Assembly (NCBI GenBank): GCA_959347315.1
Contig: OY365811.1
Coordinates: 30,137,904 to 30,201,903, forward strand
Length of the DNA stretch: 64,000 nucleotides
Direction: 5' to 3'
From: Bimastos eiseni
Lineage: Eukaryota; Annelida; Clitellata; Crassiclitellata; Lumbricidae
The notes under the pieces are model-generated. The model was not told where the DNA came from and ran no database searches. It saw nothing but the letters and a program-made list of their open reading frames with translations. Position 1 is the first letter of the stretch; the number at the start of each line of letters is the position of its first letter. Both the position numbers and the translations under genes were made by a program. Below, piece by piece: positions 12,916 through 25,131 of this stretch.

Positions 12916-13307
12916 ACACGGTCAAAAAAGGTTCATGAAGGTTTTTGTCCAGAACGTAGTAATTTATATAGCACCATCATGTTACGTATTGCTTGAACGC
13001 ATTAGCCGAATACGTTTATACAAATCTTTTATATAAGGGTTTTGAGCTACACACATGAATAACAACGCCGAGTAACCATTTACCATATATGGGTGATTAA
13101 GGTCAAACATGCACTGGGATTGAAGATAATGATAGTTATCAATGCCTCACAACTCTGACATATATATATAGTTCCACGTACAGTTTTCTTCACTATTTTT
13201 CATTCTAGAACCTCTCCCTCATACATGGCACCCATGGTAACGCTTATAATTTAGCTTCTTATTCTTGAGGACCGATCGTCCACGCGAGAAGAAACTTCTT
13301 TTATTTA

Positions 13308-13490
13308 TTTATTAACGAAATTTGATACCGCCCCTCTTCTAACATGTCTTGCTCAGAAGTGCACACAGACACGCCTCGACGGCGCAATTGCAGTTGTATT
13401 GCAGAGCAATTGTGCGCGAAGAACTTGCTCAAGGTCCTCAGCGCACACTAAACGTTACGGGCTGACCGCTCTAACCGATCGGCCACATGC
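13308..13490 (-). mobile_element. tRNA-derived SINE, minus orientation
   Basis: Read on the minus strand, the element begins GTGGCCGATCGGTTAGAGCG, a pol III A-box-like tRNA head. A conserved body follows (TGCAATTGCGCCGTCGAGGC, then GGCGGTATCAAATTTCG), ending in an AATA-type tail. The body is shared with the elements at 28507-28735 and 50748-50868. The B box present in the 28.5-kb copy is disrupted here, so this copy cannot be transcribed in the normal way. Confidence 0.75.
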
Positions 13491-13599
13491 AGCACTGTAC
13501 TTCGCACAAATCGGAAGTTTGGAAATCGACCTTTCTCAGTCTCGATATTCACGAAATGGAAGTGCGAGAATAGGGACTTTAGGTAGTCCGTGTGGCATT

Positions 13600-14268
13600 T
13601 AGATGCGACAAATTTCTCTGGGAACGCTGCGATCCAATATCATTCAACAATTTTTTTCAATTGTCAGATGGGGATCATTTAAAGTTTTTTTTACATTTTG
13701 GGTTATATCAGTAATGTTGTCCTTAAGCATTTAAGAGTTACATCCAATGATTTTGTTAATAGTTTCCATACCCTGTGTAAATTGTTTTTATTCGCAAAAT
13801 GCTATTTTTCAGCTGCTCTGATCAAAATTGTGAGTTTTTCGTTATGTGAAAGGCAATTGTTTTAACAGTTTTCTTATACAATCTTCATAGGGCCTACGTG
13901 CGATTCTTTTTAAAATGGATATCTAACAAGCTGAAGTTATCCATGACACTCAATTGAATTATGGTAAACCACTGAAGCTTATGGTGAGAAATAAAGATCA
14001 TGGAAATAGAAAATAGAACCAGTTTTAGAAAGGTGTCAAAAGCTACATTAGTGTCCGAACTCGATGAGCTATTCCTCCACACATGGGTCTATCTTGAAAT
14101 ATTCTGTCTAAATCGCTAATACTTGACATTACTTATGTCAGTATCTTGGAGATTAAGTACATAGCGCAAGGAATTGACCGATTTAGTAATATTAGCAGGC
14201 ATAAGCATTAATTTTATCAATAAAGTAATTTAGCAAAGAATACCACATTTTGGGTTGATATGAGCAGG
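13600..14268. other. Unassigned AT-rich sequence
   Basis: No exon, transposon motif or repeat structure recognised. Confidence 0.4.
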
Positions 14269-14425
14269 GATATGGTCTCGAGACCGCAGTCTTGGTCTCG
14301 AGACCGGAAAACTACGGTCTTGGTCTCGAATGCACTGTTCTTGGTCTTGGTCTCGGACCATCGGTTTTGGTCTCGAATGCGTCGGTCTTGGTCTCGGTCT
14401 TAAAAGAACAGTCTTGGAATTGGTC
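14269..14425. repeat. GGTCTT/GGTCTC hexanucleotide array, left block
   Basis: Degenerate head-to-tail GGTCTTGGTCTCG units, including two GGTCTCGAGACC palindromes. A second block of the same unit lies at 14985-15115, leaving a 560-bp unrelated spacer. Confidence 0.85.
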
Positions 14426-14984
14426 TCCGTTTTAGATTAGCGATCTTGGTCATTTGCCGTATCAGAACAATTTTTTATATTCATCAGTAATTTTGGATTA
14501 TTAGAGACACCGGATGTTTAGGCCCTTCTCAATTGTTATATAATTATGGCATGCTGACCATCTATACATACATGTTATTGTCTGCAAATAATGCATCTGC
14601 AACGGAGCCAGTCATTTCAAAAGTAGCTTTCACAAATTTCAAAGTTTTGGAACAATCTAATAATTATGTGGTCGGCCAAGTGTAGGCACTGTTAGGCCTA
14701 ACCTACAATTCGAAGTACTAGTACACCATTCAAACGGAACGTTAATCTACTTGTTCAGATGTGTTAAAGTATTTACCTATCGTATACTGTAAGTAATTTA
14801 TAGTGTGATATTCTCAGGCCGAAGCCAAGGGCTGGACCCGCTGAAGTTCTGACTGGCCGGTAAAACTGTTTTCTGAACCATTATTAGGATTAGTATTCTT
14901 CTGCAATAAAATTAATGTTTTAAGCGTGGTATTCCGGTTTAGCGTCTTAATAAATTGAATTTTTTATAACGAAAGAGTATCGGT

Positions 14985-15115
14985 CTTGGTCTTGGTCTTG
15001 GTCTCGGACCATCGATCTCAGTCTTGGTCTCGGGCCACCCGGGCTCTGTCTTGGTCTTGGACCTCTCGGTCTTGGTCTCGGTCTCGGTCTGGGTCTCGAG
15101 GTTTTGGTCTCGTGC
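14985..15115. repeat. GGTCTT/GGTCTC hexanucleotide array, right block
   Basis: Same unit and orientation as the array at 14269-14425. Six-base periodicity gives spurious Ser/Arg/Trp-rich open frames. Confidence 0.85.
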
Positions 15116-15199
15116 CAAACACTGGATATGAGTGGAAGGAAATCTGCAGTCAGCTACCAGCCTACCCGTGTTCTCCAGATTTAAATGTCTCTCTAAACG

Positions 15200-15390
15200 C
15201 GATCTTGGGTTTACAGATACTGTACAGTTAGAATTATCTTTTACTAATCGACTTATTTCTGTTCTCCTTGTTATTGTTTATTCAATCATTGTTAACTTTG
15301 CATGTAAAACGCAGAGCGCTTACTTGCGTTTAATAAAGAACACATTTACTTACTTACTTACTTACTTACTTACTCACTCACTCACTTACT
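15200..15390 (+). mobile_element. Retroelement 3' terminus with (TTAC)n tail
   Basis: A GTAAAACGCAGAGCGCTTAC motif, AATAAAG and then TTAC/ACTC tandem repeats to about 15390 look like a LINE or SINE 3' end. No coding part is attached, so the family is unresolved. Confidence 0.4.
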
Positions 15391-15965
15391 ATCGCTTTCC
15401 GCAACACGATATTTGTAAAGGATGTCGGTGAGCCGTATACTTAACTGTCGCTGTAGGCAACTGACATCATTTTCAAGTTTATAAGTCTACCATTATATGT
15501 TGGCAATATCACATTCTCTGCAGTCTCAATAGCTTTGTATGACATTTCAACTGATGGCCTCTGCACCAAAGATTTTGTCTTCTGAAGAGAACTTATCTGG
15601 ATGGACGTGATCAAGGCTGTAAACAACTGAACATGTATAAATTTGGCGTTCGAGCAAGGCAATCGTCTGGCTTACGTCGTCATGAGTACAAGCGGTTTCG
15701 AAGGAAACAATTTATTACTTAAAGCCACATTGTTGTCAATTACGTTTGCGAACAGTCAATTGGTCAGAGAAACAAGAGATTAGGTTACGATCCATGGTGT
15801 AATGCCTGGATGACATTGAATAATGAAGTTCTCCTTCTTACACTAATAGCAGCGTTTATCGACAGAAAAGGAAGACAGTTTTATTTGTGGAAGCCTAATT
15901 TTGTGTCGATTACTAAAAGGATCATAATAGGCAACGTGTTGCGTACGAGTTGACATTGTACAGTA

Positions 15966-15973
15966 CAACCATT
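15966..15973. repeat. 8-bp target-site duplication, left (CAACCATT)
   Basis: Identical to 17321-17328. Together they bracket the hAT-like composite element. Confidence 0.8.
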
Positions 15974-17320
15974 GAGGGCCGTACCGAGCTATAATTGTGC
16001 CCTGTGCGTAGAATCAATTTGGCGCCCCACATTTTGAAAATAGTGCATTTATGGAAAAATAAGTTACTCCATCCTGAAATTTGCGCTCTTTCAACATTGC
16101 GCCCGGGCCTAGGTCCCGCTGGCCCCCCTCGGTACGGCCCTGTAAATAATATGGACGGGGCGACCCTGAAACTGGAATGAAATTGATCCGTTTGGGGTAA
16201 CCCTTTGACACCCACAAACTGAATATGAACCTGTATTGTGCGATCAATAGAAATAATGAATTTAATTGAAATTTGTTGGCATGCCTTTAACGACCATTCA
16301 GTGACGTCTTCTGCTGATGCGGACCACAACTCAACTAAATCAGGCCATTGGAGTGAAAAGTCTTGGCGACCAGGTAGCATAATTACTTGATTTCTTCAGC
16401 TGCAACACATTGACCATTTCATTCCTCGTCTATGATGCAGGAGAAAATAGTCACGATCAAAGCTAATGAGAATAATAGGTTTCTCAACGCATTGTTATGA
16501 AACCTAAGAACCCCTCGAGAATAGAAACGAGCAGAAGCAGTTGTGCTACCAGCTATGATTTTAGCACGAGTCACAGCATGAAGGCTGTTCCATAGCAAAG
16601 GGCCAACAGAGGCATAGGCACGATGCTGAGATGTGACAGTTATAGACCAAGGTAGCAGACGGTCATGGTGGTCAAATGAATGGAGAGGACGTCCAGAGGT
16701 GGATGAGATAGATTACCTGATCATATCACAGAGGCAGCTTGGAGCCTGACCCAAAAACGCTATGTATGTGAAAAAGAGAACTTTGAACAGCATCTGATCA
16801 ATTAAAGGAAGTCAATGAATACCTTCAGTAAGGAATGTAGAAAATGCGTGAAACGAGGAAGACTGGCTATCAAACGAGCAGCTGCATTAAGTACATGCTG
16901 GAGAGAAGGGAGGCGGAGTTTTGGTAGGGAAATTAGTAACGAGTTAGAATAGTCAAGGCGGCATCGGATGAAGGCATGAACCATGGACGAAAAAATGGTC
17001 GAAAACGCAGATTTTCGGATGCCGATTAATGACCGCCAACGATAAAAGCTAGAGCGAGAGATATTGGAGATATGTGCAGACAAAGAAAACTGCCTACAGC
17101 AACACCCAGATTGCGGACATTTATCGAGCAATTAAAGTGAGGAAACTTCTTGGCAAGTAAAGCGTATTCAAGTTTAAGCAGCTGCTGGCGGGTGCCAAAC
17201 TACACATTTTCCACATTCTGAAAATAGTGCATTTTATGGAATAATAAGTTATCCATCCTGTAATTTGCGCCCTTTCTACATTTGCGCCCTGGGCCACGGG
17301 CCCCCGTCGGTACGGCTCTG
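15974..17320. mobile_element. hAT-like composite element (1347 bp) with MITE-like ends and LINE cargo
   Basis: The left end begins GAGGGCCGTACCGAG and the right end finishes CGGTACGGCTCTG, which are imperfect terminal inverted repeats. The whole is flanked by identical 8-bp CAACCATT copies (15966-15973 and 17321-17328); an 8-bp duplication is the hAT signature. The left 168 bp (15974-16141) is a complete small MITE in itself, with exact 14-bp inverted ends (AGGGCCGTACCGAG / CTCGGTACGGCCCT). The right 125 bp (about 17197-17320) is a second copy of the MITE's right part in the same orientation. Between them lies a minus-strand CR1 fragment. The outer duplication suggests the whole unit moved together. 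No transposase is present, so it would be non-autonomous. Confidence 0.7.
16500..17131 (-). mobile_element. CR1-type LINE fragment inside the composite element
   Basis: The minus-strand frame 17131-16802 contains RCRLDYSNSLLISLPKLRL and LQHVLNAAARLI, the CR1 C-terminal RT region. Further downstream on the minus strand, AYASVGPLLWNSL (near 16610) is the usual A-x-SVGP-LWN-L end motif. Frames are interrupted. Confidence 0.65.
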
Positions 17321-17328
17321 CAACCATT
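17321..17328. repeat. 8-bp target-site duplication, right (CAACCATT)
   Basis: Second copy of the duplication at 15966-15973, directly after the element's right end. Confidence 0.8.
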
Positions 17329-17400
17329 AGACTCTGGTTCGCATGCATTCACATACCACTGTCCTTATCTGAACATGTGGTCTTACAGGCGATAACAGAA

Positions 17401-17406
17401 TTTATT
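17401..17406 (-). promoter_or_regulatory. Polyadenylation signal AATAAA of copy A
   Basis: AATAAA on the minus strand, about 280 nt after the conserved terminal stop of copy A. It sits in 3' flank aligned with 48167-48172 (copy C) and 38925-38930 (copy B relic). Confidence 0.55.
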
Positions 17407-17682
17407 AAAATAAAGCGCATAAAGAAAAGTTGCGGAAAATTGTTCTTTTATTTCATGAATATTATTAAATCAACGCGGATGTTAAATGGAATATACGTGT
17501 CAACTTAATTGTTTAAAACTGCAAGTAATCACTAGAGCACAACAATTACACCAAACGTTGAAAATACACGAATATATGTAAGTAGGCCTAGAATAAAATG
17601 TAAGTAGATCTGTTAAAAAAACTAAAGATCATCTCTCAATAAAATATGTCAATACAATTTCTATGGCATTATTTAGAGTGTT

Positions 17683-18551
17683 TCATTCATCTGTGAAACG
17701 GCAGATAGTTAAAACTTTGGTGTGATTACGATAATAATTTTTATAGAAACGGTCTACCTCATCTCTCTCACCATTGTAGTGCATTCCATATGGACATTGC
17801 TAATAGTCATTGTCCCGGGAAGGAAGAATTAAATCCAAAAGATTAAATTCAGAATCAACAACCTCGCCTCTGTTGCCGAGACTTGCCATCATAATTCTAC
17901 CATAAGCATCTGCAACAGTTACACCGCTATCACCATAAACCAATGAACTATATTGGCGCACAATTGTTCCAATATTATCGATCTCCTTTAATTCCGTGCA
18001 AAGATGTTCGTTAATAGTTGCCAATACTTGGTTTCCATTTGATTTCTGAATTACACTGAAGATAAATCTGAAACCATGAATATCTGAATACAACGTTACT
18101 TCATTGCACAAATGACCGTCAGTGCCATATGTCCTTACTACAGAAGGACCCGGCCTGGTCTGTTTACAGAGAATTATAAGGCTGCCACTGATTGATACGA
18201 ATAAATGTAAAGAATGAAATGACGAACTCAGAGCATTGATCCATGGTGATATCTTAAACTTATGTTCTTCATCTTTCGCGATGCGTAAGACTGAAAGGCA
18301 TTGAGATTCCTTGTTAAGTAGATACACACAGTTTGACACGCTGCATGCTGCCATTTCCTTTGGAAGTACCCCAGGTAGTGGGATGACATCTTTCACCGTT
18401 GCCATATTATCTCGGTCGAGAACATTAATAAAAGAGTCTTGATTTTCTGGCCTGCAGAGCATAAACATTTCATCTCTCATCGTAGCCACTCTGTGGATTG
18501 ATAACTCGATCGAAGATTCATGCAAAATTTCCCAGCGAATCATCTTCTGAA
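17683..18551 (-). pseudogene. Copy A exon 4: propeller-like domain
   Basis: The acceptor is TTTCTTTTAG followed by TTCAGAAGATGATTCG. About 250 codons align residue by residue with copy C exon 4, including DRDNMATVK, AACSVSNCVY, SPWINALSSSFHS, SISGSLIILC, VTVADAYGRIMMAS and DSEFNLLDL. The G-R-I-M-x-A-S and D-S-E-F-N-L-L-D-L patterns resemble NHL/beta-propeller blades. A TAG interrupts the frame 38 codons before the conserved terminal stop. Confidence 0.75.
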
Positions 18552-18769
18552 CTAAAAGAAATTAAAGCCTTTATCCGACGATGACAAACGTATAGCATTA
18601 AAAAATACATTGAAGTTGTTAAGATTTTCACGACGAACACGATGATCATAGTCATTATGATGACGATCATATAGTTATTATTATGACGATAATAATGCTG
18701 ATGATATATCAACGATGAGTCATTGCTGGCTTCACTTAATCATTCACCACTCGGCTCATTGTCGCATTA

Positions 18770-21700
18770 GTGTTTATGTCTGCTTTTTTACTCAGTCAGT
18801 CTCAATCTTTCTCAAGCTTTCCTCGGGTATCTTACACGCTCTATCTGTACGTATGCAATTATGTATGTATGTATGTATCAACTTGCTCAAAATATAAAGA
18901 CTTTATCTCGATAATGCATATAAATTGTCGAAGCATATCTTCCAAACTGCATCGACTAGAATATCTATTGGCTCTTCTCTCAATTGACTTATTGGCTGTA
19001 ACGGAGACTTGGCTTGACTCAAACTCAGCCAATTCAACATATATACCAGGCTTCACTTTTGAATATAAATGTAGAACCACTGGCAGGGGAGGAGGAGTAG
19101 GCTTCTTTATTAGGGATAATCTGAACGACCAACCGTTTAATTTGCCACCAGCCTGTTCTACCCATATTACGTATGAATCTTTATTTCTGCGATTTCCAAG
19201 AGCTAACGGATCCTATTTTCTTACTGGAGCTATCTATAGGCCACCTGGCTGTGATTTAGAGGCATTTAATAAAGAATGGGACCTTTTATTATCCGCATTT
19301 CATTTAAAAGATAAAGATATGTACATCCTGGGTGACTTTAATATTGACTTATTGAAGGTTCAAGAACACAAATTAACTAGCGATTTCCTTAATATAATGT
19401 CATCATACCATTTCCTACCTATCATTACTCAACCTACGAGAATAACTGAATCCTCCACTTCACTCATCGACAATATATTTACAAATCGAATTTCCAAAAC
19501 CATCGAACCCACTCTAGTTGTTACAGATTTATCCGACCATCTCCCTGTTATAACTTGGGTCGACATTGCCCCATCTTTTACTAGAACTGCTACTGACAAC
19601 TTTACTCGAATAATGGATCCCACTTCTAAGGAATATTTTAAAGAGCTTCTGTCAAAAAGTGACTGGTCCAACATAATAGAATCTAGTGTCAATCAGGAAC
19701 CATCCGCAGCATACGAGCTATTCAGTGTTAAATTTAAAACAGCCTACGACGCAGCGTTCCTTCTCAAACCCAAAAGACTTAATTCCTTCAAATCTTCCAA
19801 ACAACCTTGGATGACGTTTGCTCTTTATAAGTCATGCAAAACTAAAACTAAATTATATGCAGCCTTTATAAAAAAAAACCCGTCGGTGAAAAATAAAGCC
19901 AAGTTCGTGTCTTATAGAAATAGGTTTAAAAGTGTATGCAAAAGAGCTGAAAGGAATTTCTATGCCATGGAATTCACTAAACACAAAAATGATCTTAAAC
20001 AGACTTGGCAAACGATAAAGACAATATTAAGAGTAAAACCAACGGGCTCGTTAATTAAATGTCTAACATCTAATTATATCGAAATTACAAATAATGAACT
20101 TATTGCTGAAAAGTTCAATGCTTATTTTACTAGTATGACACAAGTTCTAGTTGTCAAAATACCTTCCTCCACTAATCCACCAACCTCTTACCTTGACCCT
20201 CCTAACTCTTCCTCTTTTGCAGTATATCCTACGACCGCGGAGGAAATACTTGTTTTAAGCCATACACTGAAATCCACCAACAGCTCTGGCCCCGATGATA
20301 TTAATACCAGTGTTGTGAAACCTGTACTGTCCTTAATTGCCAAACCCTTTTCTGCTATCATAAACTGCTCTTTGGAGACAGGAATTGTCCCTAACCCCTT
20401 AAAAGTAGCCAGGGTAACTCCAATATATAAACAGGGCAACAAAGAGGATGTGGCCAACTACAGGCCTATTTCTATCCTACCTTATTTCTCGAAGTTATTT
20501 GAAAAGGTCATGTACACACGTCTATACGACTACATTGATAAAAGAAAGCTTACTTTGCAAATTCCAGCATGGCTTTCAATCGGGTCATTCTACCGTGATG
20601 TCATTACTTAATATTCATGACAATATAACGACGGCAATTGATCGCAATGAATATTCCATAGGCATATTCATCGATATTGCAAAAGCATTCGACTCCGTAG
20701 ACCATGAATTACTACTCTTTAAAATGGAAAATCTGGGTATCCGAGGTACGACACTAAAGTGGTTTCAGAGCTACCTTAGTAATAGATACCAACAGGTGAA
20801 ATGCAATGGAGTTATATCTTCTTTAAATCGTATAAGATATGGCGTTCCCCTGGGATCAATTTTAGGACCACTTCTGTTTTTATTATTCATCAATGATCTG
20901 CCAAATGTTCATCCATCCTTCAATTTCTCTTATTTGCTGACGACACTAACATTTTTGCATCTCATAAATCTTACAATAAATTATTTCAAATTGTCAACCA
21001 GGAACTTGAGCATGCCAACGATTGGTTCAAAACTAACAAATTATCCTTAAATATTACTAAAACCAACTATATATTATTTAGCTCGCATCGAAAGCAATTG
21101 CCCCAGTTCAAGGAAGTCCTTGCTATTAATAATGTTCCTGTGCCAAGAGTAACATCAGCCAAATTCCTGGGAATATATATAGATGAACACCTTATATGGA
21201 AAGAACATATACAACATATCTCAGTAAAAATTGCAAAAAATATAGGAATCTTGTCACGAATTTCATACTTATTGCCAATCAATATACGTTTATCTTTATA
21301 TTACACAATGATTAACCCGTATTTAACTTACTGCAACCTCATCTGGGCTTCAAACTATCCAAGATTGAAAAAATTAAATATCCTCCAAAAAAGAGCCCTC
21401 CGTATAATCAACGGCTCACATTACCTTATCCCTACTGACCACATCTACAAACAAACACGTATTCTAAAAGTTGAGCAGCTATTGATCTTTCAAACTAACG
21501 AATTCATGTACAAATATACCCACAATCAACTACCTTCAGTATTCGACAACTACTTCTCACCTCTCTCTGAGGTCAATCCCAATAAGTTACGATCTTCCTC
21601 AAACTATAGACCTATCTTTTCGAGAACGAACACTAGAATGTTCTCGATTAAATACGCTGGCCCGAAAGCATGGAACGTCATTCCGGATGAATTGCGCTCT

Positions 21701-22028
21701 CTAAATAATCTTAACGTATTTAAAATAAAATTGCGGAATTATTTAATGAATCTATAATTGTCTCATTGCGCGTCTTTATCGTCTTCATCACGATTGTATA
21801 GAATAACTAACTAGTTAAGTTTCTAACTAATTGCCAATGTATTTCTTATACCTAACCAACTGCAACTATCAATCTAATGTAAGGGTGAGCCCGATTACAG
21901 GATTTTCTGTTCTTTAAGGGTTTCTGTTAGTCCCTATTGCCTCCCAGCTGATTGTCAACACTTTATAATTTTGTTTGTTGTTTTGGAGACAATAAAAACA
22001 CTTGGTTATGGTTTTGGTTATGTATATG
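18770..22028 (+). mobile_element. Near-complete LINE with AP endonuclease and reverse transcriptase
   Basis: About 995 codons are readable. The AP-endonuclease domain (about 18890-19570) shows HINCRSI, the TETWLD acidic motif, GAIYRPPG, GDFNIDLL and SDHLPV. The linker contains QPWMTFALYKSCK. The RT domain has GIVPNPLKVARVTPIYKQG, NYRPISILPYFSKLFEK, GIFIDIAKAFDSVDHELL, a GSILGPLLFLLFINDLPN block, the catalytic LFADDT (from 20930) and KLSLN-type residues. The C-terminal end (to 21757) has FSIKYAGPKAWNVIP. Two frame shifts, near 20560-20590 and 20930, compensate each other; otherwise few lesions are seen, so it is a fairly young copy. No ORF1 is visible. The 3' end carries AATAAAAAC near 21990. 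Organisation is that of the CR1/Jockey superfamily. It lies antisense in intron 3 of copy A. Confidence 0.9.
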
Positions 22029-22049
22029 CATGTGTCTTATCGTCTAGAT

Positions 22050-24285
22050 TTCTGGAGGTCATCGTAGATCAGCTTTTAAAATTTTTGGAGTGCGAAAATA
22101 ATTTGCATAAAACTTGGCATATAATAAAAACTCTACTGCATGGGGATGAATCTAACACACTGCCTGATGAATTTGTTATTGATGACAGGGAATGTAAGGC
22201 GAAGGAAGTCATAGCAAATAAATTTAATGAGTTTTTCACAGAGATTGGATCCAAGTTGGCCTCTAACGTAAGTCCTACGGCAGCTTCCTATATGGACCAT
22301 CTAGTAAACCCTAAACTTAATTCCCTTTTAACTGAATTAACATCACCTTTGGAACTTGTTTCGATTGCTAAGGGACTCGGCCACACGCATAGTGAGGGCT
22401 TGGATGGAGTCAACCCTACAGTGGCAAGATGCTCGATTAAATCTCTATCGACCCCTCTGGCAGAGATCATAAATTGCTCTCTAACATCAGGCATTGTTCC
22501 GACCACACGAAAGCTTGCTAAGATCGTTCAAGTCTTTAAAAGTGTGGAAAAAATACGCAGAAAATTATAGGCCAATCTCGATATTACATTTTTATGCTAA
22601 GTTTTTTGAAAAAATTATGTACCTGCGATTGATGTCCTTCTTAATAAAGAGGGACATATTATATGACGGACAATTTGATTTCCGAAAAGATCTTTTTACT
22701 TATATGGCTGTCCTGAAAATGTGTGATAAGATCACTGAGGCTAGGGATAATAACAATTACTCAATTGGAGTGTTTTTTATTTAACGAAGGCTTTCGACAC
22801 AGTAAATCATGAGATTCTATCAAGAAGGCTGGAACGTTATGGGATTCGGGGTATGTGTCTTGACTGGCTTACTGACTATTTGAAAGACAGAAGGCAGCGT
22901 CCACTATAGCGGGTGTACGTCACGTATTCTTGACATAAATTATGGTGTCCCTCAGGGTTATATTTTGGGTCCGTTGTTATTTTTGTTATATGGGAACAAT
23001 ATTCCTCATATTTCATCAGCCCTGCAGACGATACGAATGTATTCATGTCTGATAAATCACTGAAATTATTGTATAACAGGCTAAATGAGGAGCTTGCAAA
23101 GGTGGGAACTTGGTTTAAAGCAAAACAATAATCGTTGAATCTAAAAAAGGCCAACTACATTCTTTTCAGTCTTAGGAGGAAGATGGCCTCTGATTGTGAA
23201 TTACTTTCTTGTATAAATATCGATAATCAAAATATAAATTGCTTGACTGCCACGAAGTTCTTTGGGGTTTATATAGACGCTCAGTTAACTTGGAAACAGC
23301 ATATTCACCATATTTTCCAGAAATTGGCAAAAAATATTGGTTAATTTCCTGCATCCGACACCTTCTGTCTAAGAACATATTCCTTACGTTATATTATTTC
23401 TTAATTTATTCTTATTCTTATCTGTCATACTGTGCCCTTATCTGGGCTTCCACGTATCATACTAGATTGACTTGTTCGGATATTTTGCACAAACGCATTG
23501 TGCGCATTATAAGTAATGTTCCTTACAGAGCCCACACTAAAAGCTTATTCACTAGTCTGGGGATATTGACAATAGAAAGAATTAATGAACTTCAAATAGA
23601 GTGTTTATATAGGCCTACATGGTTCACAGGTTCTTATTACCAAGTGGTTTCAATCGATGGTTTTATAGGAACCTAGATATCCGTGACTATCAGACGTGGG
23701 CCTCAAATAAGTTTAAAAAATTTAGAGTACATACTACGATTAGGCAGCATAGCATAAGAATACATGGTCCGTCCTTCTGGAACATGCTACCTAGGCACCT
23801 AACTACATCACTACACCAGTTTAAAAATAACCTAAAAACTTTCTTACTGAACGGTTAGATAAAGTTACCTGTTGTTGCGAGATTACTGGTTATGAAATGA
23901 TGATTATGTTCGTTATTTTATATGGTACGCGGATAAAACTATATGATTTACTTCTAGGTTAATTTAATGTTGAAATTGGGTGGCCCCTGTTAGCGGAACG
24001 GTTCGTTCTGTTGGGGTTTGCTTTGCTCACTGCATGATTAATTAACGTTACTATTTCCATGTTTGTATATATATGCTATGTTTTGTCAGTGAAAGAGAAC
24101 AGTGGTGCCATCTCGATTTCTAAAAATTTAGGTATTATATCTAGGTAAGGTATTCTATTAAGGCTCTCTTCCCACCAAAGCTCTTTCTACTTTCTATTTG
24201 TCGCTTGTATGTCTCTACTTAGCATACTGTTCGTGTAAATTGTACTTTGGATTGATAAAGAAACTTATAAAAATGATAAAAATTA
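22050..24285 (+). mobile_element. 5'-truncated LINE, same family as 42.2-44.3 kb
   Basis: It starts within the linker (LHKTWHIIKTLLHG near 22107) and continues through the RT with GIVPTTRKLAKIVQVFK, NYRPISILHFYAKFFEK and a KATKFFGVYIDAQLTW-like block. C-terminal residues include IHGPSFWNMLP (near 23760), and the copy ends in an AT-rich tail after TTGATAAAGAAAC near 24250. Several stops and frame changes kill the copy. It directly follows the 18.8-22.0 kb LINE in the same orientation, so intron 3 of copy A holds a tandem LINE pair. Confidence 0.85.
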
Positions 24286-25011
24286 ATTAAATGTATGTAT
24301 GCACTTGTGTGCGTGTATTTGTGTAGCTGTGAATTTTTAAATGGGTGCATTTACTGCATTTATGTGACTGTGCGTGTGTATATGCGCATAAGTGTATCTG
24401 AGCATATACAATGCACGCAGGTATACTATAAAATTTTTCTGGACCCTCACCGCCGACACAAAGGTGGGGCTAATGTGCAAACAGAGCTGTTATACGTGCT
24501 AAACGAACGATATTCTAGGGTCTACTATGTAAAGAAGAAAAGTGTGTACGTAACCTTGTTCCACCAAAACCTTTAATCCAGTGCACCTATTACTCCCAAA
24601 TGCTACATTAATACTTCTTAGCAGTCGAGAAAAAGCATAGGTAGGTTTGCGATCCCAAGATCATACACATTGCCCATTTTCTGATGAAACTTCGTCGCAA
24701 ACGCCCCCAAATTGCGCGTTATCGCCACACGCATTCATTCTAGCTATGGTAATACTGACCTTCGTCTTTCGTCTCTAGGAGGAATACCAGTAATGAGAAG
24801 AAGAACGTCCCTTAAGCGGGTCCTGGGATATGAGGGACTGAGGGCGGGTGGTCAGTTCGATCCTTCGCCGTATTATCTATTATCAGGCTTCATTCAATTG
24901 ATCAACCAATATATGCATGTGGTGGATTTGTTTAGATTAAAATCAACTCTTCCCAAAGTCTTAAACGATCAGAAACCAATCTTAACCTATTCAGGTCGCA
25001 CAAGAAACCTA

Positions 25012-25131
25012 TACACTCAATGGAAACCATTACCCTCAATGAAAACCTAGACCCTCAACGGAAACCTAAACCCTCAATGGAAACCATTACCCGCAAAGAA
25101 ACCTTTACCCGCAATGGTAACCTATTATTAG
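25012..25131. repeat. 19-bp tandem repeat (CCCTCAATGGAAACCTAAA-type)
   Basis: About six diverged 19-bp units with consensus ACCCTCAATGGAAACCTA, clean over 25012-25131. Confidence 0.85.
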
